A DNA stretch of 64,000 nucleotides from Rhabdornis inornatus (taxonomy: Eukaryota; Chordata; Aves; Passeriformes; Rhabdornithidae), in the NCBI GenBank assembly GCA_013397075.1, contig VWZS01003656.1:994872-1058871 (forward strand), given 5' to 3'. The stretch's first letter is position 1; every line of letters starts with the position of its first letter. Both the position numbers and the translations under genes were made by a program. The notes beneath the pieces are model-generated. The model was not told where the DNA came from, made no database searches, and saw only the letters and a program-made list of their open reading frames with translations. Shown piece by piece: positions 27,698 through 39,700 of this stretch.

Positions 27698-30600
27698 CTA
27701 ATATTTGCAGGGTGGCAGGGGATTTCTCAGAATGCAATGGCAGGTCTCAGTCACAGAGATGCCTTGACTTCGATGAAGAAATCTGCCACTCTCCTCCGCA
27801 GGGTTCACCGGACATTTTCAGACCAGGCTTTCCATCTGCTGCCCAGCTGCAGAGATGCAAGCTGAAAGTCTTACAGCATTTTGTGTAATTATGAGTGCCA
27901 CCCTCAAACATAATTTAACCAGCAAGAAAGCTTGATATACAGTTGAGACACCAGAGTTCAGACTGGTATAATCATCACAGAAAAAGCAGTCCTTAACCCA
28001 GCCTGCAGTTATTTAGAAGCTCCCGTTCTGAGCAAGTACACCACGTACTTTGATCTCTGCTGCCTCCTGCCAAAATTGTGGATATTAGCAAGCCTAAAAA
28101 CCAAGAGTCACAAAAATACGGCAGGCAAAATACATCCTATGGTTACACAAGCAGCTCTCCTCCTAAAGGAACCTGATGCATTTCAGGAGACACAGAAGTG
28201 CAGTTGGAACTAATTACCTTTACCTCAATCAAAAACGTTGTTTTAAACTTAGAGATGAGAAGCCTGTTACATGAGAATTGAAACTTTGCTGTTCAGTTCA
28301 CAGGCTACCTGAAATGATGCTCTGAAAGGGTGTGCATCCAGCCAAAGCCTTGGATGAAGCGTGGTAACTCCACATTGGTGCAATCAGAGCTGTGGTCACA
28401 GCATTGGACAGAAATTCTGTGTTACAGAGGTGTTAGCCACGGTGACAGTCACGCTGAGTTATTCCTTAAAGCAAGGATCTGTCCTCTTTGTCACATATGA
28501 TGAATCATGCCTCAAGTCACAGTACTTCAAGCAAACTCTTTAATTTGGGATGAAATCGGTCTTTAAGAAGAATATGCTTCTGCCCAATTTGGCTCAAAAC
28601 CACCTTACCTAGAGAAAGATGGATTCCACAGACTTGTCACATAGTTAACATTCACTTAAATCTCTTGTTTTTAAAGAAAACAACAGTTGAGAAAACTATG
28701 TGATATTAAGCTGCAGGCATGGGAAGCAGACAGATAGTTGAGATGGTCAAATAACCTTTATTCTGCCCTGTGGAGACAAACTACGATAGAAAAATTATTA
28801 ATGTTTGAAGTTTTTCATTACAAATTTTTTCCAGTTCATTTGAAATATATTAATTTTCTTATTTCCTTCTTCCTCAAACCGAGAGGGAGCACATAGCTGA
28901 GGTGTGCTATGACTACTTCTACAGCTGCTACTGAACATGGCTAGAGTTCTCCTTCCTGTGATGTTTATCCTGATTTTATTACAACATAATTGGAATACTT
29001 CTGCCTGTTATCTATTAATAAATGCTTCCACTCGAGTTAACAATGTTTTGTGCTCCGATTACAAGTGAAACTGCAATGAATAGTCATGGAGACAGATAAA
29101 CTTGGACTCAGGATAGAAGATAATAAAATAGCTCATCATTTTCTCAGTGATCCACCTTAGTTAAAAGAAAGGTCTTTGATGATCCTGGGCAGCCTGGACT
29201 TATTTTAACCTGAAAAGTCAGACATTCCTGCAGAGCACAGTGTGTTCTCCTGAATGTTTGTTCAGTGCTAGGCAGTACAGCTCCACCTCCTGAATCGTTT
29301 AAAGGACACATTTCTTGCAGCCCAGCCGTAGACCACCAGGTCTGTGGTACAGTTCTTCCAGGCGAGGGGGCACAGACCCTGAGCAAGAAGCTCTCCCTGA
29401 CAGCAGAGGCAACCAGGACATGGCAAATGTCTGCAAGGTATATAGAAGTAGGCAGCAGTCATCAGAGGCAGCAAGGGCAACAGCATTCTGGAGAGGACAA
29501 GAGACAGATGCTGTCAGCGTTTCAGGTAGAAACGCAGGAACCTTTCGTGCAGAGATCTTCCAAGTCCAGCACTGCCCTGCTACAGGTCTTATCTATGAAC
29601 TGGCTCTGATGAAATCAGGCTCTAAGGCAACACCAAAGCAGATGAAGTTTTGTTACATTCTAATTTCTCAAGATCCTACATTACCACTCTGGTTTTCGAG
29701 TGGGCAGCTGTCAATCTCTAGTGTGCAGTGAGATAATACCAGCTTTTTGACAGACAGAGTATACATTTAAGATCTAAAAAAAGCTGTGAGAGTTTTATAT
29801 AGATAAACTATGGAAAGGAAATGAGTAAAAGATGCATCCCTGTCCAAGTGCTCTTAAAGAAAACGTAGGCAGCCAAAGCTGTTCTCCCCCACTCTCATGT
29901 ATTGTACCACTCAAGACATATTATTTTAGGATTATTTCTGGTGCACTGACTAGAGAGTATATCTACAAGTCACAAATTCCACATGCAATCCAGAGATACA
30001 ATTGCTTCCACACTGTCCTTCTTTTCTACTTCCTATCCGTTTGACTAATGTATAAACTGTCTGAGGCAGGGAGAATCTTGCACAGTCTTCAGAGCAGGTA
30101 TGACATTTTTATTAGCACGTTTGGGTTGTAGAGACTCACAGCCACCATACAGATAATCCTACCACCTGACCACTGGTCACAGCTGGGTACCACAACAACC
30201 AGAGAGCAACATGGTTCTGAGATGTGCTTGTTTACATTTAGTTTATGTACCTCGGTCTGCAGGTGAAACGGAGCAAGCACCAGGACTTCCGTCTATTAAA
30301 GGCAGCTGAGACAATGTGGAAAACACACAGTTCAACACAATCCTGCAACTAGCTCCCTAGGGAAGCAACAGCCAAGCCTCACTGTGGCTGAAGGGGATTT
30401 GGGATGGCTCTACTGACAGCAAATTACACAGCTTTTAAAGTAGATCTGATGCTCTCAACACCTTGAAAAGAAGAACAGATTTCAAAAGAGCCATAACATC
30501 TGTAATCATAGACAAACTCCTCACTTCCTCCTTCTGCAGAAGTATTGAGAAGTATTTTAGTGGACGCCTTTGAGAAGGACACATCCATCTGCATCCCTGT

Positions 30601-31059
30601 GACATTAAGCACAATGCACCCCATGGCACCTGTGACCTACAGTCACAGATCAGCATCTCACTATCTCTGACCTTCAACAAATGCAAACTTCAATTTGTAC
30701 TTTATACAGAATACACCATATCAAACCAGAAGTCATCATATTCCATCCATGCTCTCCACAGGGTGAAAAAGACATGCTGACTCCATGAGCCATTAAGATC
30801 CAGGTTGTGCACAGGTTGCTTGGCCAAGTGCAGTCCTCGCTGAGTGTCACTGAACATACATTATCAAGATGGGAGAAGTTACAGGTGTCTACACTGCTGG
30901 ACTGAAGACAACCACTGGAGATGTGAACAGTACATATTGCAGCATAGGCGGCAAACAGAGTAAAGAGATAAAAAAGAGGGAGCCAACTTCATTAAAACCC
31001 TTTCCAGGCATGACAAAAGTAGTAACCAGGTGGTCAGAGCCTACAAAGACAAGGCCTGG

Positions 31060-31560
31060 TTCCCCTCATCCCAGCTGAAACACACTCCCTCTTCCTTCCC
31101 GCTGCCCACAGGTTTCCACCGAACCTTCTCTATTGTTCCTGCCACAGGAAGACCAGCTCACCTGTCCTGGGCAGCACCACACAAGTCCCACTTTCCTGCT
31201 GACCCACGTCTTCTGGCCAGCTGCTGCACTGCCACTCTCCAGTTCACTCCAAACCTCCTTCAGCCCTGTCCCCTCACAGGTCACCCTGCTCCCTGTCACC
31301 ACCCCCAAAAGACACCTGCACCTCCACCCGCAGGCCCCTGCGCACCTGCCAGCTCCTGCCCTCACTACAGCCACCTTTCCCTCGGTGTCCAGTCAAACAC
31401 CTTTCTCCTTCGTCCTGCAACCACTCTGCCGCACATAGCCCCTGCAAGCGGCACTGCCACTCGTGCCTGGACCCCTACACCAGCTCTCCATCCCCACGGC
31501 ACACAAGAACCCCCAGACCCAGGGCTCTGCATCTCCTCCAGTTCCACTCAGGTGACGGGG
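31060..31560 (+). other. C-rich low-complexity stretch at the 5' end of WBP1L intron 1
   Basis: Strongly C-rich on the plus strand (G-rich on the transcribed WBP1L strand), with many CCACC, CACCC and CTCCC runs. It keeps frames open over 100-180 codons, giving Pro/Ser/Thr-rich translations with no recognisable domain; I read these as compositional artefacts. Lying a few hundred bases downstream of the WBP1L exon 1 donor, the G-rich transcript could form G-quadruplexes, which is only inference. Confidence 0.5.
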
Positions 31561-31748
31561 CTCCCCAAACCTTAGGCGGGCCCCCAAAAGCCTCTTCTCA
31601 CTGGCACCTCATACACATTCTGCCAGGTGTGCACACCCGAGGGCCGGCACAGCCCCCGCACTCACAGCTGCCCCCTTTCCCAGGGACGCAGCCCCCGGCA
31701 GGCACGGCACGGCGCGACCCCAGACCCCTCCGAGCGGCTCCCCCGTAC

Positions 31749-31835
31749 CTGGGCGGGCTCCGCGCCGGCGGGCAGCCCCTCGGGCAGGGCCTGGAGCAGC
31801 AGCAGGGCCATGGCGGCACGGAGCCTCCTCGCCAT
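31749..31835 (-). CDS. WBP1L: WBP1L coding exon 1 (signal/N-terminal segment; partial gene)
   Basis: WBP1L (WW domain binding protein 1-like, also OPAL1) is a single-pass membrane adaptor whose C-terminal PY motifs recruit WW-domain ubiquitin ligases; that role is known of the family and its region is not in this window. The minus strand here gives 29 codons starting MARRLRAAMALLLLQALPEG and ending AEPAQ, close to the human first exon (MERRRLLGGMALLLLQ… ending in Q). The hydrophobic LLLLQAL core looks like a signal peptide. The exon ends in phase 0 at CAG|GTACGG, the phase that joins Gln to the exon 2 Asp-Lys-Glu-Ala-Cys segment in human. Two in-frame ATGs exist. The first (31835) sits in a poly-G context. 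The second (31811, Met9) has a strong Kozak context, GCCGCCATGG, and may be the main start. The first is chosen to match the human annotation. Confidence 0.85.
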
Positions 31836-32110
31836 CCCCCCCACCCCCCGCTCCCGCCTCCCCGGCCCGACTGCGGCCCGGGACGGGAGCCCAGGGGCAC
31901 CCCGCGCCCGGGCCCGCCCTCGGCACTCGTCTATTGGGCGGCCGACGCGGCTTTCGGCTTGCCATTGATTCAGCGCGATGTCGCTTAGGGCAAAACCGGG
32001 AGGGGCGTGGCCTGCGGACGGGGCGGCCATCTTGGGTGTGGCACAGCGGGGAAGGAGCCTGCGGTCGCACTCAGGCCGCCATGTTGTGAGTGGCGGAACT
32101 GGCTGGAGAG
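31836..32110 (-). promoter_or_regulatory. WBP1L: WBP1L CpG-rich promoter and 5' UTR region
   Basis: Dense CpG sequence directly upstream of the WBP1L start. A CCAAT box in minus orientation lies at 31933-31937, about 100 bases before the first ATG, with GC boxes around it. Two YY1-type sites in the same orientation follow at 32023-32035 (GCGGCCATCTTGG) and 32074-32086 (GGCCGCCATGTTG). No TATA box is evident, so a broad CpG-island promoter is likely. The transcription start itself cannot be placed from sequence alone. Confidence 0.65.
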
Positions 32111-35049
32111 GGGTGAGGGGGCTGCAGACACGCACACACAGACCCGCAATGGAACTCTGTCAGCAAAACTGGGCACTGCGAAAAGTGGGTTCACAGACAT
32201 CCTCCTCCACAGCCACGGCCTCCCTGTGGCCGCCAGGCACTCATCCTCCGTTCAGCAGGTCACTCATGCTCAGCATGACCCCTGCTCAGCCTCCTCCCCA
32301 GAGCACCCACATTGTCCCAAACCCCACAGCCCGCCCGGACCTGGGGCACACCAGGAAGTGCGGCATGGAGAGGGTGTGGGATGGCAGCAGAAGCATGGCA
32401 CTGGACTCAAGGCATCCAGTGAATAGCAATGTGTTGGTGCCAGGACCATTGGGAGACACAAGCAGCACGGAGAAGGGGATCTCCCACTGAAGCTGTATCC
32501 CAGCATGTCCCCACACAGTGATCATGCACACTCCCAGCAGGAGTGGGGGCATCAGCACCTGACATTGATTCACATCTCGGGAGAGACAGCCCATGTTTCT
32601 GGGGCAGTGTCAGAGGATTTCTACACTGCCGCTCCCAGCGTGCCAGACAGCCTCCGTGCTGGATTGGCATGATGAGGTTCATCAGATGCTCAGATGACAT
32701 ATTGAGAAAGGCCAGAAAAAAATAATTGATTTAGCAGCTTATCTCCTGCCCTGTCTTTCTTCTATCCAGATCAGCTCACCCACAGGCTGCCTAGTGTGGG
32801 CCGGCAGGCGTTCACCCATCACACCTTCACCATGCTTGCTCCTCTTCCTGTGGCAGCCAGATCCCGGCCTCCACTGGCCCTTGGCCAAGCCTTCCTGCTG
32901 GGATTGCCAGTGCTTAAGGGAACCCAGCAGCCTCCCCAGCCCCTGCTCAGGCTCTGCTGCAGACCAATGTGACATCTTTGCTGTAGGTGCCATTTGAAGT
33001 GAGGTCATAAACATGCTGGAACACTGACATTTCCGCCACATACAGTTATTGAAGGAGCTTTATTCCTGTTCCCAACTAGCCCTGAAATTAGAGGCACAGC
33101 AGGGAGAAGACATGGAGTTCACAGGAGCACAGGACAAGCCCAGATCAGGTGTGACTCATTGTTGGAGAGCAATTAACACTTGCTGCTCTTCCCAAGCAGG
33201 GATATGTCTGGCTCTGACTCTTTGCAATGAGGTTTCCTTCCTGTTGCAATGGGAAGCGGAGGCCAGGCTGGCAGCAAATCCTCTGCTCCCCAGTGAGACC
33301 AAGGCAGGCTGCAGACTTACTGTGGTTTTGGGGAGGGCTGGCAGGCACAGTGACCATGTCCAGAATGATGTGAGCTGTTGAGATGACTTGAATCCTCAGG
33401 GGTAGATTCCAGCTACAACCTAGAAACCGAGAAACCCTGCAGAGCTGAACTGTCAACTAGCATAAATCCATGTCAATCTGAAGAGGAAATCCACTGCTAT
33501 AAGCTCAGGGAGGTGGGAGGGAAGGCCTGTCTCGAGGATGACTCAGAAATCCTACAAGCCCAGAGCAAACCTCGTACTCTGTCCATAAGCAATAAACTGC
33601 ACCATGTCCCACTCCCCAGGGCAGGGGAAGAGCTAATGTGAGATGGCAATAGCACTTCAGGGGGTCTCTGTGCTCCATTGCCCCTCTAGTACGGCTGGGG
33701 ACAGGAAAAAGGAGTGGCCAAACAGCTGAGGCTTTGCTGCCATGGTCCCAAGCTTGGCTTCGTGTGGCTGCTGCCCCAGAATCGCTGGCCACAGAGCTCC
33801 CTGCCCTGCCAGGACCCCTCCAAACTGCCAAGGTAGGAAGGATGAACAAGAGGAACAGGGAAAGGGCAGTTTTCGGGTGCTACAGCACATCCTTTTACAA
33901 ACATGGCCATGATCCCAAGCATGCCAGAGGCACCTTGGACCCAAAAGACTGCTACAGGTACTTTTCTAAAAGTCCTAACAGCTGTTTTTGTAGGACAAGA
34001 GCAGCATGAGCCAAGGAGCTTAAGAAAAGCAGAGAGCAGAGATGTCTCCTTGTGGCTTCTCTCCACTCCTGACGGGAGTGACATCTGTTTCATTTCATGT
34101 GCTTATCTACTACTTTGTGTTTTAACAAGAGATGTAATAATGCCCAGGGAACAGATATACAAGTTTGAACATGTTTTCCTACTTTATGCTCTGCTATTAT
34201 TACAGAGCTCTTTTACAGTTTTCTAGCAGTAGCTACATGTGGTTGGAGACATTATCCTTTGCCTGTTGTAGCTTTGGCAGAAGAAAACCTGCTGTGGATA
34301 CAGCTTGGCACTTCAAGAAGTACCTTTTGGGTTTGGCTGCTCTCTCTGAAGGAGCAGAGCGGGTAATGTGTCTGTACTCAGCATGTGGCTGATGTGAGAA
34401 TGCTGCTGCCCTAGACATCCGACATGTATCCCTAACTGGAGGAAGGAGTATGGATCATCCACTGGGCCATGGTGCTCTCAGAGCAGCCACTTCATGTGGC
34501 TTTGTTAGAAACACACTTGTCCCACCAAGGGATGTTCATCAGCGAACAGAGAGCCTGGATACAGCTGATTGAAAGCAGGGGCTTTAGTCCAGGACTTGGG
34601 CTCCTTTCTCCCCCAAACCAGGCTGCAGCAAATTCAAGCTGCTCTCCTTAGGGGTGGGAGAGGCCTCATGGCAGACCCAAGGTAGCATCATGAAGCTCTG
34701 CCTGGCCATGAAGATAAACAGCATCCATGGGTGTAGGAAGGATCACCCAGTGTCATCCTCCCAAGCCCCACAAGAAGAGTGTCATTGTGAGCACACATTA
34801 TCACCTTTTGTCACTTGCCATGGGACTTTGCAGCCCCAAGAACCTCTTGGGGAAGATTGCCATTGAATGCCCAAGGGTTTCAGAGTTCATGCCACCCATT
34901 ACACTTCCTCCTTCTCCTGGCCCCTTTGCTCACCCTCACCCTGATGCTTGGTGGGTCAAAAAGACCACACTTTTCCCTTCCAAGGCAAGCATGAGACCCA
35001 TGTACCAGCCCACTCCAGAGAACCAGACACAGAGATCAGCCAGAAGCAC
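32110..35049. other. Intergenic spacer between WBP1L promoter and the SFXN2 3' side
   Basis: About 2.9 kb with no recognisable gene. It includes moderately GC-rich DNA and many short open frames on both strands, none longer than about 170 codons and none with a familiar motif. No CR1 or SINE copy was recognised in this part. Confidence 0.6.
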
Positions 35050-35111
35050 AACTCACAGCTGTTTTTTAAAAATCACTGCCAACTCACAGCTGTTTTTTAA
35101 AAATCACTGCA
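35050..35111 (+). repeat. Tandem duplication, 2 x 31 bp
   Basis: The unit beginning AACTCACAGCTG and ending AATCACTGC occurs twice in a row (35050-35080 and 35081-35111), differing only at the last base. It looks recent. It lies just upstream, on the plus strand, of a TTTATT (35112-35117). Confidence 0.9.
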
Positions 35112-35117
35112 TTTATT
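35112..35117 (-). terminator. SFXN2: First canonical AATAAA downstream of the SFXN2 stop
   Basis: Reading the minus strand downstream from the SFXN2 stop at 36683, I found no AATAAA or ATTAAA until this hexamer, about 1.57 kb on and beyond the CR1 copy. If used, the SFXN2 3' UTR would contain the CR1. A non-canonical signal nearer the stop is equally possible. Confidence 0.2.
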
Positions 35118-35164
35118 TTTCAACCTTCCTCTGTTGTTTGCAGTGCTGCTATTCAGAGCCTGGG

Positions 35165-35935
35165 TTAATGCCTTGATAGTTCCGTGGCGAGAAAGGGAGG
35201 AGCTACTGGAGAGTGTTCAGTGGAAGGCCACAAAGATGATGAGAGATTTGGAGCATCTCTTATGAGGAGAGACTTTGAGAGCCAGGCCTGTTCAGTCTGG
35301 AGAAGGGAAGACTCGGAGGGATCTCATCAATGCATGTAAATGTCTCAAAGGCAGGTGCCAAGGGCATGGTGCCCGGCTCTTTTCAGGGGTGCTCAGCAAC
35401 AGGACAAGGAGCAACGGCCATAAACTAAACCACAAGAAGTTCCACCTCAACACGAGGAAGAAATTCTTTACATTGGGGGTGGCAAAGCACTGGAACAGGC
35501 TGCCCAGGCAGACTGTGGAGTTTCCCTCTCTGGAGACAATCAAAACTCACCTGGANTTGAGAGCCAGGCCTGTTCAGTCTGGAGAAGGGAAGACTCGGAG
35601 GGATCTCATCAATGCATGTAAATGTCTCAAAGGCAGGTGCCAAGGGCATGGTGCCCGGCTCTTTTCAGGGGTGCTCAGCAACAGGACAAGGAGCAACGGC
35701 CATAAACTAAACCACAAGAAGTTCCACCTCAACACGAGGAAGAAATTCTTTACATTGGGGGTGGCAAAGCACTGGAACAGGCTGCCCAGGCAGACTGTGG
35801 AGTTTCCCTCTCTGGAGACAATCAAAACTCACCTGGATACATTCCTGTGTAACCCGCTCCAGTGACCCTGCCTCAGCAGGGGCTGCTGGAATAGACAACC
35901 TCCAGAGGTCCTTCCAACCCTAACAATTCTGTGAT
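35165..35935 (+). mobile_element. CR1 LINE 3' end (contains a false-looking 281-bp duplication)
   Basis: Truncated CR1 retrotransposon on the plus strand. It shows the CR1 3' segments in order: 'gagagactttgagagcc', 'ttcagtctggagaag', 'aaattctttac', 'cactggaacaggctgccc', 'ccttccaaccctaac' and the terminal 'attctgtgat' octamer-like tail. The stretch 35275-35555 is repeated exactly at 35557-35837 with an N (35556) between, so the true insertion is probably about 490 bp. Long open frames across it are products of the duplication and are not genes. Confidence 0.92.
35556..35556. other. Assembly gap (single N) inside the CR1
   Basis: A lone N stands between two identical 281-bp blocks, the usual trace of two contigs whose ends overlap but were not merged. 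Confidence 0.9.
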
Positions 35936-36682
35936 TTTTGTGTCTTCCCCAAATCAAAGAGGGGACAGAGACAATTGTCCCCTAAAGCTGCAGTTTCATG
36001 ATTCTACTGTGGGAACCAGAGATGTAGGACAAGGGTGACAGTGCTCAGAGGAATGAAAAAAATAGAGCTAAAAACAATTAGCTATTTCTTTCCTGGATTG
36101 TGGCAATCACAGAGTGAACAGAACCTGAACCTGAGAGTAAGGAATGCATAGTCCAAGCATTGGTCTCTGGACTTTGGGATGGTCACTCACAGTGCAGAGA
36201 GAACAGGTCCCTTCACACCTGCCAAGACATGATCCAGCTCTTGGGAAGAGGCTATTGTAGTGGTTTAAGGCAGGAATGTGGTTTGGTTGCTGGTACAATG
36301 GCAGGACATCTGCTTTTGGAGGTAGAACTGTGCTCTGAGCCCCAAGGGAGAGAGCCTCATGGGGCCAAACCCCGTGAGGCCCAGAGAGTCTGGACCAAAG
36401 GAAGGCACAGGAAGCACCAGCATCCCTAGGGCAAGAGAGACATGGGATGGCTGGGACATGGCCAGCAGCAGATGGGGATGGCTCAGGACAAGCCAAAGTG
36501 CTGCAAGCTGGACACACAGAGTCAGATCTTGATTCTACAGTGGAAGAAGGCTGCAGAGAAGGTGCTGGGTGGGGGAGCAGATCTGGGCTGGACTGTGCTG
36601 GGCTGTGCCTCTGCTCGGGGATGTGGGACTGGTGGTGGCAGAGAGGCCAGAGGGGTGCGATGGCTCCTGAGGTAGTCTCCAT
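35936..36682. other. SFXN2: SFXN2 3' UTR / downstream region
   Basis: Follows the SFXN2 stop codon on the minus strand. It is GC-moderate and free of recognised repeats. No canonical polyadenylation hexamer on the minus strand was seen in it. It probably holds at least part of the SFXN2 3' UTR; the end cannot be fixed from the sequence. Confidence 0.5.
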
Positions 36683-36782
36683 TCACAGTCCTTTGTTAAA
36701 ATAGACATACGGCACTTTGTCCCCGTGCTTGGCCACAATACTGTCACGCAGCTCCGGCTCAAGGTCAGCCAGTGCAAGGGAG
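36683..36782 (-). CDS. SFXN2: SFXN2 exon 12, terminal coding exon (residues 290-322)
   Basis: Acceptor TCCACAG. Encodes SLALADLEPELRDSIVAKHG and ends PYVYFNKGL then TGA at 36685-36683, matching the invariant C-terminus of SFXN2. Confidence 0.96.
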
Positions 36783-39700
36783 CTGTGGAGAGAGGGGATA
36801 CACACTGAGAGCCATGATCCTCCTCCCCAACCACCAGACAAGCCACCCTCCCTCCCCATTGCCATTTGAGGCCTCTGCAGTGCCAAGAATCTTGCAGGCT
36901 CATGGCAGGACCCACCACCCTTCCCTCCTGGTGCTGGAAGGCAGAGAGCTGCCCATGGAGCTAGGTGTCCTGTTGCTCCCAGCACATAGCTCACAGAGCA
37001 GGGGAGGCACATGCTCTCCTGCTGCCCTGGGCACCAGCATGTACAGGCAGGCACTGCCTTGGGTTAAAGGGTGGGTGCCCATCATGCTTCTCCTGGGATG
37101 GGCAGAGAAGAACTAGGGGAGGAGGAAGGCTCCCGAAATCCCATGCAGGAGCGGGAAGCAGTGGAACAGGTACCATCGCTGAGGGAAGAGGGCACAGGCT
37201 GCTGGCACCATGAACAGGAGGCTGTGGGACAGAAAAGAGCAGAGCTTTAGTCTTGGGGATCATAGCCTGTTTGCCCTCCAGCCATAGGGATTTCATCCCA
37301 AGAGGGGTTCACACCCCATGACTCCCAATACTGCGGAAAGCCAAAGGTGAAAGGTAACCAGCTTTGCAATCTCCTCTGGGAAAGAGGTATTTTTTCAAGC
37401 ATCCCTTTGGAGCCATACTCCAGGCACTCACAGGGGATTGAGCAGTGAGATACTTACAAACCCCCGCAGAGCAGCACCTGCAGAGGCCCGTGGAGAACCC
37501 GGATCCGCTGCAAGAGAACAACCAGGAATGAGTCCCTGGCCTCACCACAAGACCCACTCACAGAGTGGCCAGACTTCTCCCCTCAGCTGGGCTGAATGCC
37601 CAACACCTCTGGTGTGCACCAAACCCTGCCACCTTCCCACAGCCTCCCCATGTCACTTGAGAGGCCATTGGTGTATCAATGACTGAAGTAGGGAGCAAAG
37701 CAAGCCAGGCTCTGCAACTCCCCATTTGATCCCCAGCATATCAGCAGCTGGGAAGCAGGGCTGGGGCACCACAGAACTCACTGGCAGAAGAAACATGCAC
37801 TCACCTGCACGAAGTTGAATTTCTCCAGCCGCTCCATGATGACGGGCAAAATAACTAGGCACAGAGAGCAAAGGTCAGCCCAGGTCCCAGAACAGCTATC
37901 CTGCTAGCCAGCCTGCAGGGCTGTCCCAGCAGGACCACCCACCTGGAGGCCATGGCAGCAGCTAGTTATGCTGGGGGCTACTGGGTGTTTGCTGACAGCA
38001 AGGACCTGACACAAGACCCCCATACGTCCATCACCTGGGCAGCATGGTCTGTGCTCCTCATGCTCCTGTGCTTCCTTCTGGGCTTGCAGCATGTCAAGGG
38101 TCTCAGGAGCAGAGGGGGTGCCGGGCTGCAGGGTGAGGGGCTAGGGCCAGAGAGCACGAGATGCATCCTTGTGTGGCCAAACTGCCATAGGAGCACTCCC
38201 TGTCTCCCGGGCTGTGGTTTGGCATGGAGGGGGCTGGGGGCCTCAGATGGGAATGGCTGGATGAGGAGAGCAAATACTATCTAGGATGCAGAGCCACCCT
38301 CCCTCTTCTTCATGAGGGAAACTAAACCAGGGGAGGGCAAGGTGGTGGGTCCTGGAGAGTCCCCATTTCAGTTGCACACCCTCCTGCCCCACACTCACTC
38401 ATGCCTGGTGCTGCCATGGTGATCCTGGAGAGCACAACCTGCGCGATGCCCTTCACTGCCGCCCTCTGCAAGGAAAATCAGCAGGTGAGCCCCGGTAGTG
38501 CTGTGCCCCAACCTGTATCCCCATCCTCAGACTCACCCTGGAGCAGCCGAGCTCGTTGTTGTTCTCATCTGTCACTGTGATCCCATTGATGATCTCCCTG
38601 AAGGGGACAGGCAGCCGTGAGTGGAGAAAGCATGAGGACACAGCAGTGGGGTGAGGGGGTGCCGGGGGAGTCCTCCATGCACAGCAGCCCCGGGTGCCCC
38701 CAGGGCATGGGCTCCAGCACCCCGGAGCACCGCAGTCCCCAGCCCAGCCGATGCTGCCATCTTCAGGGCACAGCTGTGAGCAGAATCTGGCCGTGGTAGG
38801 GACAGACACTGCCTGGGATATGCAGCTGAGCCAGGGCGCAGTCCCTCACACAGCATCTGAGCTCCTTGTGCTGTGACTTGTGGGGAATCCCGAGCGGCAG
38901 CCACAGGTCACCACAAGGACCCCAACTGGGGTGTCCCAGCATCAGGATACCATGGACTGGGGTTCTCCCATGACATGCAGGAGATCTTTGGGTCTGAGGG
39001 ATCTTCCAGCACAGATTCCAGAACAGCTATCCTCAGCCAAAAATCCCCCTCCTGCTCTAGGTGGAGGCTGAGCCATCCCACACAGCACCCTCCAGCACAG
39101 ACACAGCACTGCAAATGCACAGACCCCAGTTCACCTCCCTCCAGTTCCCAGGATGGCAATCCAAGACAGGGAAGCCAGGCAGCCCAGGAGCCCAGCTGCC
39201 ACCAGCTTGCCTTTGGAGCGAGCTGGGTCCCTCAAGCGCCCCAGCCACGTGACACTTACTGTTGCCGCATCATGGGGATATTGACACAGTTGGCAGCAGC
39301 CACAGCTGCAAAGGGGACCCAGCGGGCCAGCAAGGGGGGGGCTCGCTGTGGGAAACAGGCTGGCATCAGCATAGGAGAGCAAGATGTGCCCAGCTGCCCC
39401 AGTTGGCCCTGGCCTGGCATACCTTGGTGTAGAGGTTGAGTCCCACTGCAGTGGCCAGGGCTGCACCGGTGGCCGTGACATAAGCCACCCCGATTTGCCT
39501 AGACAGCAATTTCAAAGAAGGGAGACAACAGAATCACCAACTCTGACTCAGCCCTGTTCCTTCTGTGCCCAAGACACGGCAGAGGGGGATTTTACAAGGT
39601 GCTTCAAATGGACATACTCCATCCTGTGGGGCCCGCTCACCTGAGAGAGATGGGGGAGGCAGCGTTGCGGTTGGTGTAGTTGACAAAGGCATTGAACGAC

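Larger units (their letters stand above)
1..31748 (-). other. WBP1L: WBP1L intron 1 (partial; continues past left edge)
   Basis: This stretch follows the WBP1L exon 1 donor on the minus strand. I looked for the conserved Cys-rich second exon (the family segment beginning DKEACVG and containing CCGQSQCCNYYYE) on the minus strand and did not find it, so the intron should be at least 31.7 kb. The sequence is mostly AT-rich and non-repetitive, with short simple repeats, a probable MIR near 21350, a weak CR1-like stretch near 8440, and a GC-richer motif cluster near 6205-6260. All open frames in it are short or unrecognised and none matches a family I know. An alternative WBP1L first exon (known in human) could lie here, but I could not identify one. 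The intron assignment is inferred from synteny and the donor. Confidence 0.7.

Noticed and set aside
31030..31575. 181-codon Pro/Ser-rich frame on the plus strand
   Set aside because: It lies in C-rich low-complexity DNA inside WBP1L intron 1, with no motif, no fitting promoter and no homology I recognise.
35275..35865. 196-codon open frame with an internal exact repeat
   Set aside because: It is the CR1 3' region read twice through the gap-associated duplication.
36107..36682. 191-codon minus-strand frame abutting the SFXN2 stop
   Set aside because: It occupies the SFXN2 3' UTR, in another frame, with low-complexity Pro/Ser content. It is not a continuation of SFXN2, whose stop and C-terminus are clear.
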